Below, piece after piece: positions 7,954 through 17,120 of a stretch of 64,000 bases of DNA. The stretch lies in assembly GCA_965370415.1 (NCBI GenBank), contig CBDUTJ010000003.1, forward strand, positions 1-64,000, read 5' to 3'. The position numbers were made by a program, and so were the translations under genes. The notes beneath the pieces were generated by a model. It was not told the DNA's origin, made no database searches, and was given only the letters and a program-made list of their open reading frames with translations. Source of the DNA: JACNIV01 sp965370415 (lineage in GTDB: Bacteria; Cloacimonadota; Cloacimonadia; Cloacimonadales; TCS61). Numbering within the stretch: position 1 is the stretch's first letter; each line of letters begins with the position of its first letter.

Positions 7954-8703
7954 TTGAAAAAAATATTCTGGATATTGAGCATCATATTAATTGCAGGAAC
8001 TGTTTTGGCAGAGGATTATCTTGATCTGAATTTTTTTATTGAACCGAAATTCGAACATATCGAAATAAACATGGTTAATTTTCTGTTGAAGAACATCCAG
8101 AACGATTCAATCCGACAGGAAAATATATTTGCGGGAAGAATGCTTGCATTACCGCAATCAGATAGCCTTACAGTAGCGTTCTTGAATATGATGAAACCGA
8201 ATTTAGTAAGCCCGGTCGATTATCTTTTTTACGAGAAGAATATAGATTTTAAACTGCTTATATCAAATATAGAGAGTGATTCCATTCCCATAATTAAAAA
8301 TACTGTGATCGAGACTGATTCTTTCAAAGTCGGTATCTTTTCGATCTACACTCCGGATTTTGTGGTTAAAAATAGAATTGCAGATCATACCAGATTTGAT
8401 TTCGATGTTTTCGATGTTGCCAGCCAGGAGGCAAATTTACTGGCAAAACACACAGATTACGTGATCATGCTTTCTAATATGAGCAAATACATAGATAACG
8501 ATATTGTAAAAGAATTACCTGTAGATGTAGTTGTAAGTTTTGACTATCAGAAAAAAAGCAATGAGCTGTTATCTAACCATTTAACAATGTTTTACAGCAT
8601 TCTTACTAACCAGGGCAATTATGGAAAACTCAGGTTGACTTATAGAAATGGAAAAATAAGAGAAAGGTGGCAGGAGATCGAATTTGATGTTGGAAGCAAT
8701 TAA
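7954..8703 (+). CDS. secreted protein, weakly 5'-nucleotidase-like
   Basis: A 249-residue protein with a clear signal peptide (KKIFWILSIILIAGTVLAEDY; likely cleavage after LAE or nearby). The region LLISNIESDS...VGIFSIYTPDF...TDYVIMLSNMS...VDVVVSF follows the strand order of 5'-nucleotidase-type metallophosphoesterases. The usual metal ligands (DxH, GNH, GH) are not evident, so it may be a degenerate, non-catalytic relative. That assignment is inference. The TTG at 7954 follows 'gtggag' at good spacing. The 3' end overlaps the recombinase gene by about 20 bases, so the two are probably translationally coupled. Confidence 0.6.
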   Translation: MKKIFWILSIILIAGTVLAEDYLDLNFFIEPKFEHIEINMVNFLLKNIQNDSIRQENIFAGRMLALPQSDSLTVAFLNMMKPNLVSPVDYLFYEKNIDFKLLISNIESDSIPIIKNTVIETDSFKVGIFSIYTPDFVVKNRIADHTRFDFDVFDVASQEANLLAKHTDYVIMLSNMSKYIDNDIVKELPVDVVVSFDYQKKSNELLSNHLTMFYSILTNQGNYGKLRLTYRNGKIRERWQEIEFDVGSN

Positions 8704-9589
8704 GCAGTTCGTTCGAACATTGATCTCACAAGGACTTTCCAAACACACAATAAAAGCATATGAAAGTGACCTTCTGCAACTCAATGAATTTTTAATAAAG
8801 TATTTCGAAAATGAAAAGATAGATATCAATGGAATTACACGATTGTATCTGCGCGATTATTTGCGAGATCTGAGCATTAAAGGTAGGAACAACCGAACTC
8901 TTGCCCGGAAGGCAACTACTATAAAGAATTATTTCCATTTCTGTGAAAGACAAAAATTTATTAATAAAAACCCCGCTGTAAATTTGCAAATTCCCAGGTT
9001 TGAAAAGAAGCTTCCCAAATTTTTTACAGAAAAGGAGATGGAAGATCTTCTCAATATCCCCGATCTTTCAAGCAAATTTGGTGTTCGTAATAAAGCAATA
9101 TTAGAGATGATCTATTCCTGCGGGATGAGGATCAGTGAGGTAGCCGGTTGCCGATTGAATCAATTCGATCTTACAAATAAAATTATCCGCATTCTGGGAA
9201 AAGGTAATAAAGAAAGATTGGTTCCAATAGGCAAAATGGCTGTGAAAGCTGTGAAAAACTATCTGAAGATCCGTGATCAATTTATTTCACGGGATAGTGA
9301 TGAAACACTCTTTCTTTCGAAAAGCGGAAAACCACTGGATGCCGATGAGATCAGGGAAATTTTAGAACGCTACATCATGCTGATCGCCAAAACAAAAGGT
9401 TATTCACCGCACTCTATCCGGCATTCCTTCGCAACCCATCTACTATCACACGGAGCAGATCTACGTGCAGTTCAGGAAATGCTGGGACACAGCAATTTAT
9501 CTACTACAGAACTCTATACGCATCTTTCCTTAAAGGACTTAAAAAAGGTTTACGAGCAGGCACATCCTAGAAGTAAGAAGGAAGATTAA
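8687..9589 (+). CDS. XerC/XerD-family tyrosine recombinase
   Basis: A 300-residue protein of normal Xer length. The N-terminal SAM-like core-binding domain covers about 1-95 (TLISQGLSKHTIKAYESDL). The catalytic domain shows the Arg in CGMRISE, the Lys in GKGNKER, HSIRHSF (His-x-x-Arg), GHSNLSTTELY with the final His/Trp position, and the nucleophilic Tyr in ELYTHLS. Xer proteins resolve chromosome dimers at dif during division. The tail KVYEQAHPRSKKED is XerC-like while SHGADLRAVQEMLGHS suits either paralogue, so I leave the symbol open. TTG at 8684 and ATG at 8687 are both possible starts after 'ggagat'. Confidence 0.92.
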   Translation: MLEAIKQFVRTLISQGLSKHTIKAYESDLLQLNEFLIKYFENEKIDINGITRLYLRDYLRDLSIKGRNNRTLARKATTIKNYFHFCERQKFINKNPAVNLQIPRFEKKLPKFFTEKEMEDLLNIPDLSSKFGVRNKAILEMIYSCGMRISEVAGCRLNQFDLTNKIIRILGKGNKERLVPIGKMAVKAVKNYLKIRDQFISRDSDETLFLSKSGKPLDADEIREILERYIMLIAKTKGYSPHSIRHSFATHLLSHGADLRAVQEMLGHSNLSTTELYTHLSLKDLKKVYEQAHPRSKKED

Positions 9590-9635
9590 AAACCTTCCAA
9601 GTTCTAAAAATCCACAAACTTTAATGACTTCTCCT

Positions 9636-9703
9636 GTCATTCCCAATTGAATTGGGAATCTCATTTAATAACATTATAGATTCCCGTTTTCACGAGAATG
9701 ACA
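9636..9703. repeat. pair of gtcattccc palindromic repeats
   Basis: 9636-9660 has 'gtcattcccaatt/aattgggaatc' arms and 9679-9703 has 'gattcccg...gagaatgaca'. The two face each other, giving an inverted pair in the gap between the convergent xer and cyclophilin genes. Relatives lie at 71-96, 604-629 and 41442-41493. Confidence 0.7.
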
Positions 9704-9720
9704 GTAATATTTGCTACAAA

Positions 9721-10314
9721 CTATTTTATTATAATCGACTCGATCACCACATCTTCCACCGGCCAGTCTTTCATGCCCAGTTTCGGATGAAAATGAGTAG
9801 GGACGGCTTTGATGTTATTCACAATGTCCGTTCCTTTTGTAACTTTGCCAAAAACGCAGTATCCCCAGTTGCGATCTTTATCTTTATGGTCGAGGAAAAG
9901 GTTATCGTTAATATTAATGAAAAACTGGGAAGTAGCAGAGTGTGGATAATTTGTTCTGGCCATGGCAATAGTACCGGTAAGATTAGAAAGACCATTATCC
10001 GCTTCATTCTGGATCTGGTCGTAAGTTGGTTCTTTTTGCGTATGATCCTGATCGAATCCACCACCCTGGATCATAAATCCATTGATTACCCTATGAAAAA
10101 CCAAACCGTAATAAAAATTATCTTTTACATATTTAACAAAATTTTCCACCGTGTTCGGTGCTTTGTCCGGAAAAAGCTCCAATTCGATGTCTCCCAAACT
10201 GGTCTTCATTAAAACCATTACCTTTTCTTCCTGCTTTTCTTCTGCTGCTATTTTGTTCACACTACATGCTCCTATAATCGATATTAACATCATAATTCTC
10301 AATGCTTTTTTCAA
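9721..10314 (-). CDS. cyclophilin-type peptidyl-prolyl isomerase, putative lipoprotein
   Basis: A 197-residue protein. The N-terminus MKKALRIMMLISIIGAC ends in a lipobox-like IGAC, so lipidation at Cys17 and a periplasmic or membrane-anchored location are predicted. The cyclophilin domain (about 35-195) has the active-site signature GLVFHRVINGFMIQGGGFDQD and SATSQFFININDN, most like the PpiA/PpiB group. It would catalyse proline cis-trans isomerisation in exported proteins. It lies 14 bases downstream of the LpxH-like gene on the same strand and may share its transcript. The usual SurA/parvulin partners are not in view. Confidence 0.92.
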   Translation of the reverse strand: MKKALRIMMLISIIGACSVNKIAAEEKQEEKVMVLMKTSLGDIELELFPDKAPNTVENFVKYVKDNFYYGLVFHRVINGFMIQGGGFDQDHTQKEPTYDQIQNEADNGLSNLTGTIAMARTNYPHSATSQFFININDNLFLDHKDKDRNWGYCVFGKVTKGTDIVNNIKAVPTHFHPKLGMKDWPVEDVVIESIIIK

Positions 10315-10328
10315 CGTTGATTCTCCTT

Positions 10329-11057
10329 TTATTTTTTTCTATATTCACAAAGCTTTATCTTTCCATCAATCATTTCAAGATAGCTACTGTTTCCCATCCA
10401 GTCACCGGCATTAGCGTAAATTCCATTATCAAGAATTTTAACTTTTGGCAGGTGGGAATGCCCTAAGATCACAATATCGCATTCATCCAGCTTTTTTTTG
10501 GCAAAGACAATAAGTCCTATTTCTTTTTCCTTTAACCGATCGGAGGGAGCTTGATATTTGCGGCTGGTTCGGCTGAGTGATTTTCCTATTCCTAAAGCCA
10601 GATCGGGGTGAAGGATCCCATAAAAATTCATGATGAATTTGTTACGTATCATAGCGCGGAATATTTTGTACCGCAGATCGTTCGAAGTAAAAAGGTCTCC
10701 ATGCGAAACATATATTTTTTGTCCGTCGATCTCCTCGGAAAAATCATGTCGATAGATCTCTATATTTAGAAAATCGGTTAGAAAATCTCTGAACCAGAAA
10801 TCATGATTTCCTGCAATGAAAACAATTCTACAACCACTTTCCTTTAGATCGGCAAGTTTCTTCAGGATCGGAAAATAACCTTTTATTATCACGTTCTTCC
10901 ATACGAACCAGAGATCAAAAATATCTCCATTCAGTATTAGAAGATTAGTTTTGCCGACAAGACTGTCCAGAAAAGAAATGACTCTTTCCCGACGTTCTTT
11001 TTCTTCCTGGTTTTCCACGAATTTCAAGTGAAAATCAGATGCAATAATAACTCTCAT
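10329..11057 (-). CDS. lpxH: UDP-2,3-diacylglucosamine diphosphatase-like phosphoesterase
   Basis: A 242-residue calcineurin-like metallophosphoesterase. Metal-binding motifs run in order: SDFHL, NGDIFDLW, AGNHDFWF, YVSHGD and LGHSHLPK. The GDIFDLW, NHD and SHGD context and the length (about 240) match LpxH/LpxH2, which cleaves UDP-2,3-diacylglucosamine to lipid X in lipid A synthesis at the inner-membrane face. Kdo and Lpt genes 1 kb away support an envelope role. Other family members act on different phosphodiesters, so the substrate is inferred. It is preceded by the DUF4159 protein gene with an 8-base gap. Confidence 0.82.
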   Translation of the reverse strand: MRVIIASDFHLKFVENQEEKERRERVISFLDSLVGKTNLLILNGDIFDLWFVWKNVIIKGYFPILKKLADLKESGCRIVFIAGNHDFWFRDFLTDFLNIEIYRHDFSEEIDGQKIYVSHGDLFTSNDLRYKIFRAMIRNKFIMNFYGILHPDLALGIGKSLSRTSRKYQAPSDRLKEKEIGLIVFAKKKLDECDIVILGHSHLPKVKILDNGIYANAGDWMGNSSYLEMIDGKIKLCEYRKK

Positions 11058-11065
11058 AATTTTAC

Positions 11066-11707
11066 CTACCGTGTAATTATATAATAAAACAGGTTTGCCC
11101 CGAATTTAAAAGCCTGCTCTCTGATCTCTTCGGGATCGTCATGAACATTACTCCAGCCATCACTGATATTGGATTCATAAGAATAAAACAGCAGCATTCT
11201 GCCATCTTCATCGAACATAGTAAAAGCTTGAGGACGTTTTTCATCATGCTTATGGATTTTGGGAAGACCTTTGGGAAAAGAGAAAAAACAGTAAAATATC
11301 TCGTGATTGGCAGGAAGTTCAACCAACTCTTTTTCGGGAAATATTTTCTTGATCTCGCTACGAAACGACTTATCCATTCCATAGTCGTCATCAATGTATA
11401 GGAAGCCGCCGCGAACCAGGTATTCTCTAAGGTTTTCAGCTTCTTTTTCACTGAAACTAATGTTTCCATGCCCTGTCATAAAAATGAAAGGATATTCAAA
11501 AAGCGAAGATTCCGAAGGTTTAACAACAGCTTCTATGGTAGAAAAATCGGTATTAATGGTTTCATTCAAATATTTTGTAATATTAGGAATTATATCCTGG
11601 TCGTTATACCAGTCTCCACCGCCGCTGTAATGAAGCCGAGCGATCTGTGGTTTTTCTGCAGCCCACAAAACACTGACAATAAGAATAAAACCGATTATGT
11701 ATTTCAT
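11066..11707 (-). CDS. secreted DUF4159 domain protein
   Basis: A 213-residue protein. A short signal peptide (MKYIIGFILIVSVLWAAEKP) precedes a DUF4159 domain with the characteristic RLHYSGGGDWYND, PFIFMTGHGNISFSEKEAENLREYLVRGGFLYIDDDYG and FGANLFYYIITR. DUF4159 has a glutamine-amidotransferase-like fold in related proteins. Its function is not established. It heads a three-gene minus-strand run with the LpxH-like and cyclophilin genes. The intergenic region above it is shared divergently with kdsA. Confidence 0.85.
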   Translation of the reverse strand: MKYIIGFILIVSVLWAAEKPQIARLHYSGGGDWYNDQDIIPNITKYLNETINTDFSTIEAVVKPSESSLFEYPFIFMTGHGNISFSEKEAENLREYLVRGGFLYIDDDYGMDKSFRSEIKKIFPEKELVELPANHEIFYCFFSFPKGLPKIHKHDEKRPQAFTMFDEDGRMLLFYSYESNISDGWSNVHDDPEEIREQAFKFGANLFYYIITR

Positions 11708-11831
11708 ATCCTACCTATTTAAAACTCGTGAAATAAATTTTTACAAGCGGAATTAGGCAAGTAAAAAAAATCTGGACACAAAAGTTCCTGCCTATCAGAT
11801 GGCAATGATTAAAAGCTGTTTCGGAGTGTTT

Positions 11832-12623
11832 ATGAATTTATATCAGAAATTACTTAATCCGGAAAAATTCTTCATCATTGCAGGACCCTGCGTGGTGGAA
11901 GAAGAAGATATGATGATGGCTGTGGCAGAAAGATTGAAAAAGGAAACAACCCGTCGCAATATTCCTTTTATTTTCAAATCTTCATTTCGCAAGGCAAACC
12001 GCACTTCCATTGAATCTCCTTCCGGACCGGGACTGGGAAAGGGATTGGATATACTGAGAAAAATCAAAGAGAAATTTGAACTTCCAATTTTAACAGATAT
12101 TCACGATGTTTCCGAAATTTCAAAAGCATCTGAAGTTGCAGATATACTGCAGATCCCGGCGTTTCTCTGCCGTCAAACCGATCTCATCGTTTCCGCAGCG
12201 GAAACAGGAAAGATAATTAATATTAAAAAAGGGCAATTCATGGCTCCGGAAGATATGAAAAACGCAGCTCAAAAAGCAGCTTCCACCGGCAACCGAAACA
12301 TTCTTCTTACCGAAAGAGGAACAAGTTTCGGCTACCATAACCTGGTGGTAGATTTTCGTGGATTTGCCATTATGAAGCAATTCGGTTATCCGGTAGTGTA
12401 CGATGTAACCCACAGTCTGCAACAGCCATCTATAGATAAGACTTCAGGAGGTACGCCCGAATATGCAGTGATGATGGCAAAAGCTACCCTGGCTACAGGC
12501 ATGGTAAACGGGCTTTTTGTAGAAACACATCCTGATCCGCAGAATGCGCTCAGTGATGCCGATTCCATGCTTCCTCTGGATAATATCCCCGATTTTCTGG
12601 ATGAATGTTTGAAAATAGATTAA
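11832..12623 (+). CDS. kdsA: 3-deoxy-8-phosphooctulonate synthase
   Basis: A 263-residue enzyme that condenses arabinose 5-phosphate with phosphoenolpyruvate to give Kdo-8-phosphate, the first committed step to the Kdo of LPS. Family motifs include FFIIAGPCVVEEE, FKSSFRKANRTS, GPGLGKGLDIL, ILTDIH, IPAFLCRQTDLI, KKGQFMAPEDM, VVYDVTHSLQQP and VETHPDPQNALSDADSMLPL. The Cys in AGPCV is the position that binds metal in the metal-dependent class, although that class also needs a partner residue elsewhere, which I did not check. The ATG at 11832 follows 'ggag'. It opens the envelope/rpoN operon, with kdsC 10 bases downstream. Confidence 0.97.
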   Translation: MNLYQKLLNPEKFFIIAGPCVVEEEDMMMAVAERLKKETTRRNIPFIFKSSFRKANRTSIESPSGPGLGKGLDILRKIKEKFELPILTDIHDVSEISKASEVADILQIPAFLCRQTDLIVSAAETGKIINIKKGQFMAPEDMKNAAQKAASTGNRNILLTERGTSFGYHNLVVDFRGFAIMKQFGYPVVYDVTHSLQQPSIDKTSGGTPEYAVMMAKATLATGMVNGLFVETHPDPQNALSDADSMLPLDNIPDFLDECLKID

Positions 12624-12633
12624 TGAGGATAGA

Positions 12634-13161
12634 ATGAAGGATTTCAAAAAAATAAAACTGCTCATACTCGATAACGATGGAGTTCTTACCGATGGTAAAG
12701 TGATCTATGATAATCACCGCATAGAATCGAAAAATTTTTCTGCCAAAGACGGACTGGGAATAAAATTACTTTCTTTCAGCGATATTAAATTGGCAATTAT
12801 AACCGGTAGGGAATCTGAAGTCGTAGCTCAGCGTTGTGATGATCTGCAGGTAACCATGCTTTTTCAGAAAGTGCGAAATAAACTGAAAAAAGCCAGGGAG
12901 TTATTAAAAAAACTCGATCTTTCCTGGGAAAACGTGGCATTCATGGGTGATGACTGGAATGATTATCCCGTGATGAAAAGATGCTATATTTCTGCTTGCC
13001 CGGCAGATGCTTTCCCAGACCTGAAAGAAAAAGTTGATTTAGTTACCAAGCGCAATGGCGGAGAAGGTGCCGTACGGGAATTCATCGAACATATTTTAAA
13101 AGAAAAAGGTATATATGAAGAAGTTCTGGAGAAATTCATTTCACATCTGGAAAGTTCTTAG
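12634..13161 (+). CDS. kdsC: Kdo-8-phosphate phosphatase (HAD family)
   Basis: A 175-residue haloacid-dehalogenase-fold enzyme that removes the phosphate from Kdo-8-phosphate. Motif I is LILDNDGVLTDGKV; the second position is Asn where KdsC usually has Val (DVDG), while the nucleophile and general-acid aspartates are kept. The other motifs are IITGRES (Thr), KVRNKLKKA (Lys) and FMGDDWNDYPVM. Length is typical, with no cap domain. Its 3' end overlaps lptC by 47 bases. Confidence 0.95.
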   Translation: MKDFKKIKLLILDNDGVLTDGKVIYDNHRIESKNFSAKDGLGIKLLSFSDIKLAIITGRESEVVAQRCDDLQVTMLFQKVRNKLKKARELLKKLDLSWENVAFMGDDWNDYPVMKRCYISACPADAFPDLKEKVDLVTKRNGGEGAVREFIEHILKEKGIYEEVLEKFISHLESS

Positions 13162-13672
13162 CATTGCTGTATTGCTCATATCCTGCCAAAAACAAGAAGT
13201 TCCACAGAATCTGCCTATCGAAGATAAATTACCGGATGAAATTGCCGATTCCATTCGTGTGGTTACCACCACCGGAGAAACTGTAGATTACGTATTGGAC
13301 GCAATACACATGTACAAATATTATGATACAAAACAGACTTTTGCCGATACCGTATTTGTAACTTTTTATAATCTTGATGAAACTGTGAAATCCACTCTGG
13401 CATGCGACAGAGCAGAAGTAAATGATGCGGAAAACACACTGACCGGTATTGGAAACGTTGTTGTAAAAAGTGAGAATGGCATTCTGAAAGCGCCCTATAT
13501 GATATTAGATAGAAATACAAATAAGATATTTGCCAGCAGGGGAGTTATTCTTATCCGGGGAGAAAATACTTTATACGGCGAAGAAATGGAAACAGACCTT
13601 AAACTGGACAGGGTAGAGATAACCAAAGTATCTGCCGAAGGTAAATTGGATGAAGAAGAGATCGACTGGTAA
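13115..13672 (+). CDS. lptC: LptC-like LPS export protein
   Basis: A 185-residue protein. The N-terminal hydrophobic stretch VLSIAVLLISC has a lipobox-like ISC, so it may be lipid-anchored instead of held by a transmembrane helix as in E. coli. The rest is a beta-jellyroll LptC/OstA-type domain (TFADTVFVTFYNLDE...LTGIGNVVVKSENG...LYGEEMETD). LptC links the LptBFG transporter to the periplasmic LptA bridge. Position between kdsC and the LptA-like gene supports the call. The start lies inside kdsC (47-base overlap) and the 3' end overlaps the next gene by 23 bases, so translation is probably coupled. Confidence 0.88.
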   Translation: MKKFWRNSFHIWKVLSIAVLLISCQKQEVPQNLPIEDKLPDEIADSIRVVTTTGETVDYVLDAIHMYKYYDTKQTFADTVFVTFYNLDETVKSTLACDRAEVNDAENTLTGIGNVVVKSENGILKAPYMILDRNTNKIFASRGVILIRGENTLYGEEMETDLKLDRVEITKVSAEGKLDEEEIDW

Positions 13673-14750
13673 AGTAGTTTTCTGCTTGATAGCTGTTTTT
13701 TTATTTTCAATCATTTCAATTTATGCACGGGAAAATGAATTGCGACCTTATAAGCTGATAAATGCAGATAAATTGATCGTTTCCAAAGTAAATGGGGAAT
13801 ACGTTACCAACCTGATAGGTAATGTTCATTTCTTTTATGGAGATACTGAATTCTATTCCGATAAAGCAGATCTTTTTGATCAACAGAAGATAGCCCGTAT
13901 GAATGGGAACGTGAAAGTCTATGATGATACACTCAGCCTGTTTGCTGATAAAGTAGATTATTTTCGGGAAACAGAAAAACTCTTTTTGGAAGGGAATGTT
14001 TTTACCCGGGAAGCACATATTGATTCAACCATAAGAACCTTTAAAGCAGAGAGGGTGGAGTATTTTCGGAATGAAAGAGAATTCTATGCATTTGAGAATG
14101 TAGAGAGCTTTGATGAACGTGAAGATCTGTATGGTGAATGCGGAAAGTTGATCTATCGAATGAATGATGGTTACGGGTATATGATGCAGGAACCCATGCT
14201 GCGTAAATCCGGTGAAGATTCGCTTCAGGTGTCTGCTCAGAAGATAGAATATTTCAAAGATTATGAGAAGATAATTGCCACATTCGATGTAGATTCTTTT
14301 TCGAGTGATTTCCACATCACCAGCGATTTTCTTTTATATTTTTCTCAGGAAGAAAAAGCCATCTACCTGGGAGAACCGGAATTTTCCTCTGATTTCGGGG
14401 ATGCTTCCGCAGTGGAATTCCAGCTATTCTTCCGGGAAAATAAAATAGAAAAAGCTATCCTCAAAGATTCCTGCCGGGTTGATTTTATCACTGAAGAAAA
14501 AGGCGAGAAAGAAAGCTGGGTAACAGCAGATCTATTGGAACTCCATTTTGATGAAGGTAAGATAAATTTCTGCGATGCAAAGGGTAATGTGGATTCCTAT
14601 TATTTCCAGGCTAAAACAGAAAAGCACGACCTGGCTGTGAATAATGCGCAAGGTGCTCATCTAATCATCACTCTCGATGAAGAAAACAGGATCGAGACTA
14701 TAGATTTACGACAGAATGCGCAGGGTATGTATAAGTTTCAGAAGAAATAA
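13650..14750 (+). CDS. LptA/OstA-like LPS transport protein
   Basis: A 366-residue protein with a signal peptide (KVVFCLIAVFLFSIISIYA) and repeated OstA-type beta-strand units (LIGNVHFFYGDTEFYSDKADLF, MNGNVKVYDDTLSLFADKVDYF, LEGNVFTREAHI). This is the periplasmic LPS-bridge fold. It is twice the length of LptA from Proteobacteria (about 185), so it may be a tandem or extended bridge. It does not have the large C-terminal barrel of LptD. Its place between lptC and lptB, the normal site of lptA, supports the role. A 175-base gap without a clear gene separates it from lptB. Confidence 0.82.
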   Translation: MKKRSTGKVVFCLIAVFLFSIISIYARENELRPYKLINADKLIVSKVNGEYVTNLIGNVHFFYGDTEFYSDKADLFDQQKIARMNGNVKVYDDTLSLFADKVDYFRETEKLFLEGNVFTREAHIDSTIRTFKAERVEYFRNEREFYAFENVESFDEREDLYGECGKLIYRMNDGYGYMMQEPMLRKSGEDSLQVSAQKIEYFKDYEKIIATFDVDSFSSDFHITSDFLLYFSQEEKAIYLGEPEFSSDFGDASAVEFQLFFRENKIEKAILKDSCRVDFITEEKGEKESWVTADLLELHFDEGKINFCDAKGNVDSYYFQAKTEKHDLAVNNAQGAHLIITLDEENRIETIDLRQNAQGMYKFQKK

Positions 14751-14925
14751 ATACAGTATTCTAAAAAACACTTTCAAAATCAAATAATTTTATTGCTGGG
14801 TGTGGTAAAATATATCTTCATTAACTTATTAAATTCCGCAAAAAGCATAATCCATTCCAACCTGAGTAAAAAGATTGAACTATACCTTGACAGATAAAAT
14901 AATTCTTTTAAAAATAAAACAGGTT

Positions 14926-15663
14926 ATGAAGAAAATTGAAACTAAAAATCTGGTAAAGATTTACGGAAAAAAAAGAGTAGTTAATAATGTCAGTATTAGC
15001 ATTAACCAGGGTGAGATAGTTGGTATTCTCGGTCCTAATGGAGCTGGCAAATCAACTACTTTCTACATGATATTGGGTTTGATAAAAGCTAATGAAGGAA
15101 GTGTACAGTTCGATGAAAAAGAGATCACGAATTTACCAATGTACAAACGTGCTCAGCTTGGGCTTGGTTACCTGGCACAGGAACCTTCCATCTTTCATAA
15201 ACTTACTGTTGAGCAGAACATCATGGCAATATTGGAAACACTGCAAATTTCTAAAGCGGAACAAAAACAAAGGTTGGAAATGCATCTGGGAGAGCTGGGT
15301 CTAACGCCATTGGCAAAGCAGAAAGCTTATACCCTTTCCGGTGGTGAACGCCGAAAACTGGAGATCACTCGCTCAATGGTAACTTCTCCTTCCTTTTTTC
15401 TGATGGACGAACCTTTTGCTGGTGTTGATCCCCTGGCTGTGGCAGATATACAGGACATTATTAAAAAGTTAAAGGAAAAAAACATCGGTATCCTCATAAC
15501 CGATCATAATGTTTTAGAAACTTTGAAAATCGTGGAAAGAGCTTATATTATTTTTGAAGGTGAGATTCTATTTTCCGGTACTTCCAGGGAATTGGTAAGT
15601 AATGAAAAAGCCCGGGAAGTTTATCTGGGAGATAGATTCACAAATCCTTTTGGGAATGAGTGA
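14926..15663 (+). CDS. lptB: LPS export ABC transporter ATPase LptB
   Basis: A 245-residue ABC ATPase. It has Walker A GPNGAGKSTTFYM, the Q-loop region LAQEPSIFHKLTVEQNI, signature LSGGERRKLEI, Walker B FFLMDEPFAGVDP and the H-loop ITDHN. SGGERRK and DEPFAGVDP are typical of LptB. With LptFG (not in the window) it would extract LPS from the inner membrane. The ATG at 14926 starts at the conserved 'MKKIETKNL'; an upstream alternative would add an odd leader. TTGACA at about 14888 may mark an internal promoter. The stop overlaps the rpoN start (TGATG). Confidence 0.95.
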   Translation: MKKIETKNLVKIYGKKRVVNNVSISINQGEIVGILGPNGAGKSTTFYMILGLIKANEGSVQFDEKEITNLPMYKRAQLGLGYLAQEPSIFHKLTVEQNIMAILETLQISKAEQKQRLEMHLGELGLTPLAKQKAYTLSGGERRKLEITRSMVTSPSFFLMDEPFAGVDPLAVADIQDIIKKLKEKNIGILITDHNVLETLKIVERAYIIFEGEILFSGTSRELVSNEKAREVYLGDRFTNPFGNE

Positions 15664-17120
15664 TGACCAATATCAGACAAACTCTTGCTCAAAGACAAAC
15701 GCAGAACCTTCTACTCAAACCCAAGATGCTTCAATCTCTGGAAATGCTGGCTATGCCGCTTATGCAACTGGAAACGCATCTCAAACAGGAAATGATAACA
15801 AACCCGATGCTGGAACTTCAGGAACCTCGTGATGAAGAAGATGCCGAACAGGCTGAAAAAGAAAAAATTACGGAACAAATAACAGATGAAATCGAGAAAG
15901 AAAAAGAAGATGAAGAACTGAAGCGCACTCTGGAAGAAACTAAGGAATTAAGCGAGATTTTGGATGCTTATCAGGAATTATCCCAGGAAAGCTCTTATCG
16001 TATTCAACAGACAGAAGCTATTAATTTCGACCAGATATTGCAGACGAAAGAGAATAAAAAACAGCTCTTTTTTGATAAATTGGAAACACTTAACTTGAAC
16101 AAGACCGAATATGAATTTGCCTATGAATTGATCGAGAGTGTGGATGATCATGGTTTTCTTCCTCTGGAATTCAGTATAGAAGCTCTTGCTGAAGAATTTG
16201 GCATTAACCCGGAAAGAGCAGAAGTTATCCATCAGCAGATCTTACATCTGGAACCCCATGGTATAACTGCCCGAAACATCCAGGAATGCCTTCTTAGCCA
16301 AATAGAAAAAGGAGAACATAACGAACATTTGATCCAATTAATAAGAGAAAGTTTTGAAGACCTTATCCATAAGAGGTATAAAAAGATCGCTTCCAGATAT
16401 GGAGTTACTGTAAACACCATCCTGCATTGGAAACAGCAGATCTCACATTTGGATCCAAAACCGGGTTTGCGCATTTTAAACAATCAGAATAATTATGTTG
16501 TTCCTGATGTTATAATTAAGCGAATTGGAAACGATTATGAGATCATTATTAATGATTTTTCCTTCCCGAAGATCCGCATGAGCAGGCGCTATAAAGAAAT
16601 TCTGAAACAAGTAAAAAAGAATAAAGAAGCAGTGGATTATGTACGTGGTAAAATAAACTCAGCTAAATTCCTGATTAAATCCGTTTACTTGAGGAGCAGG
16701 ACCCTGGAACGCGTGACTAAGGCTATCATGAATAATCAAACGGAATTCTTTTATGAAAATAATGGCGTGCTTAAACCGCTTACATACTCTGTAATTGCAG
16801 AAGAACTACAGGTTAATGAGTCAACGATCTCAAGAGTTGTACGACAGAAATACGCTGATACTCCTTTCGGTATAATGTGCCTGAAAGATTTTTTTACCAG
16901 TAAAGCCGGAAAGGATGACGATTATAATTCTGTTTCCAGACACAGCGTGGAAACCAAGATCAAAAGAATGATCGATAGTGAAAATAAGCAAAAGCCTTTA
17001 AGCGACCAGGATATTGCAGATGAATTGAAAAAAGAAGGTATAAATGTTTCCCGTCGTGTGGTAGCAAAATACAGAAAATTTAAAGGAATATTGAACAGTC
17101 ATCTCAGGAGAAGAGAGTGA
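15663..17120 (+). CDS. rpoN: RNA polymerase sigma-54 factor
   Basis: A 485-residue RpoN. The Gln/Leu-rich region I (QTLAQRQTQNLLLKPKMLQSLEMLAMPLMQLETHL) is followed by an acidic region II, the core-binding domain, and an HTH region (YSVIAEELQVNESTISRVVRQKYADTPFG). The C-terminal RpoN box is SRRVVAKYRK, close to the classical ARRTVAKYR. Sigma-54 directs polymerase to -24/-12 promoters and needs AAA+ activators, none of which is in the window. The ATG at 15663 overlaps the lptB stop, and the rpoN stop overlaps the lpdA GTG start. Confidence 0.97.
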   Translation: MTNIRQTLAQRQTQNLLLKPKMLQSLEMLAMPLMQLETHLKQEMITNPMLELQEPRDEEDAEQAEKEKITEQITDEIEKEKEDEELKRTLEETKELSEILDAYQELSQESSYRIQQTEAINFDQILQTKENKKQLFFDKLETLNLNKTEYEFAYELIESVDDHGFLPLEFSIEALAEEFGINPERAEVIHQQILHLEPHGITARNIQECLLSQIEKGEHNEHLIQLIRESFEDLIHKRYKKIASRYGVTVNTILHWKQQISHLDPKPGLRILNNQNNYVVPDVIIKRIGNDYEIIINDFSFPKIRMSRRYKEILKQVKKNKEAVDYVRGKINSAKFLIKSVYLRSRTLERVTKAIMNNQTEFFYENNGVLKPLTYSVIAEELQVNESTISRVVRQKYADTPFGIMCLKDFFTSKAGKDDDYNSVSRHSVETKIKRMIDSENKQKPLSDQDIADELKKEGINVSRRVVAKYRKFKGILNSHLRRRE

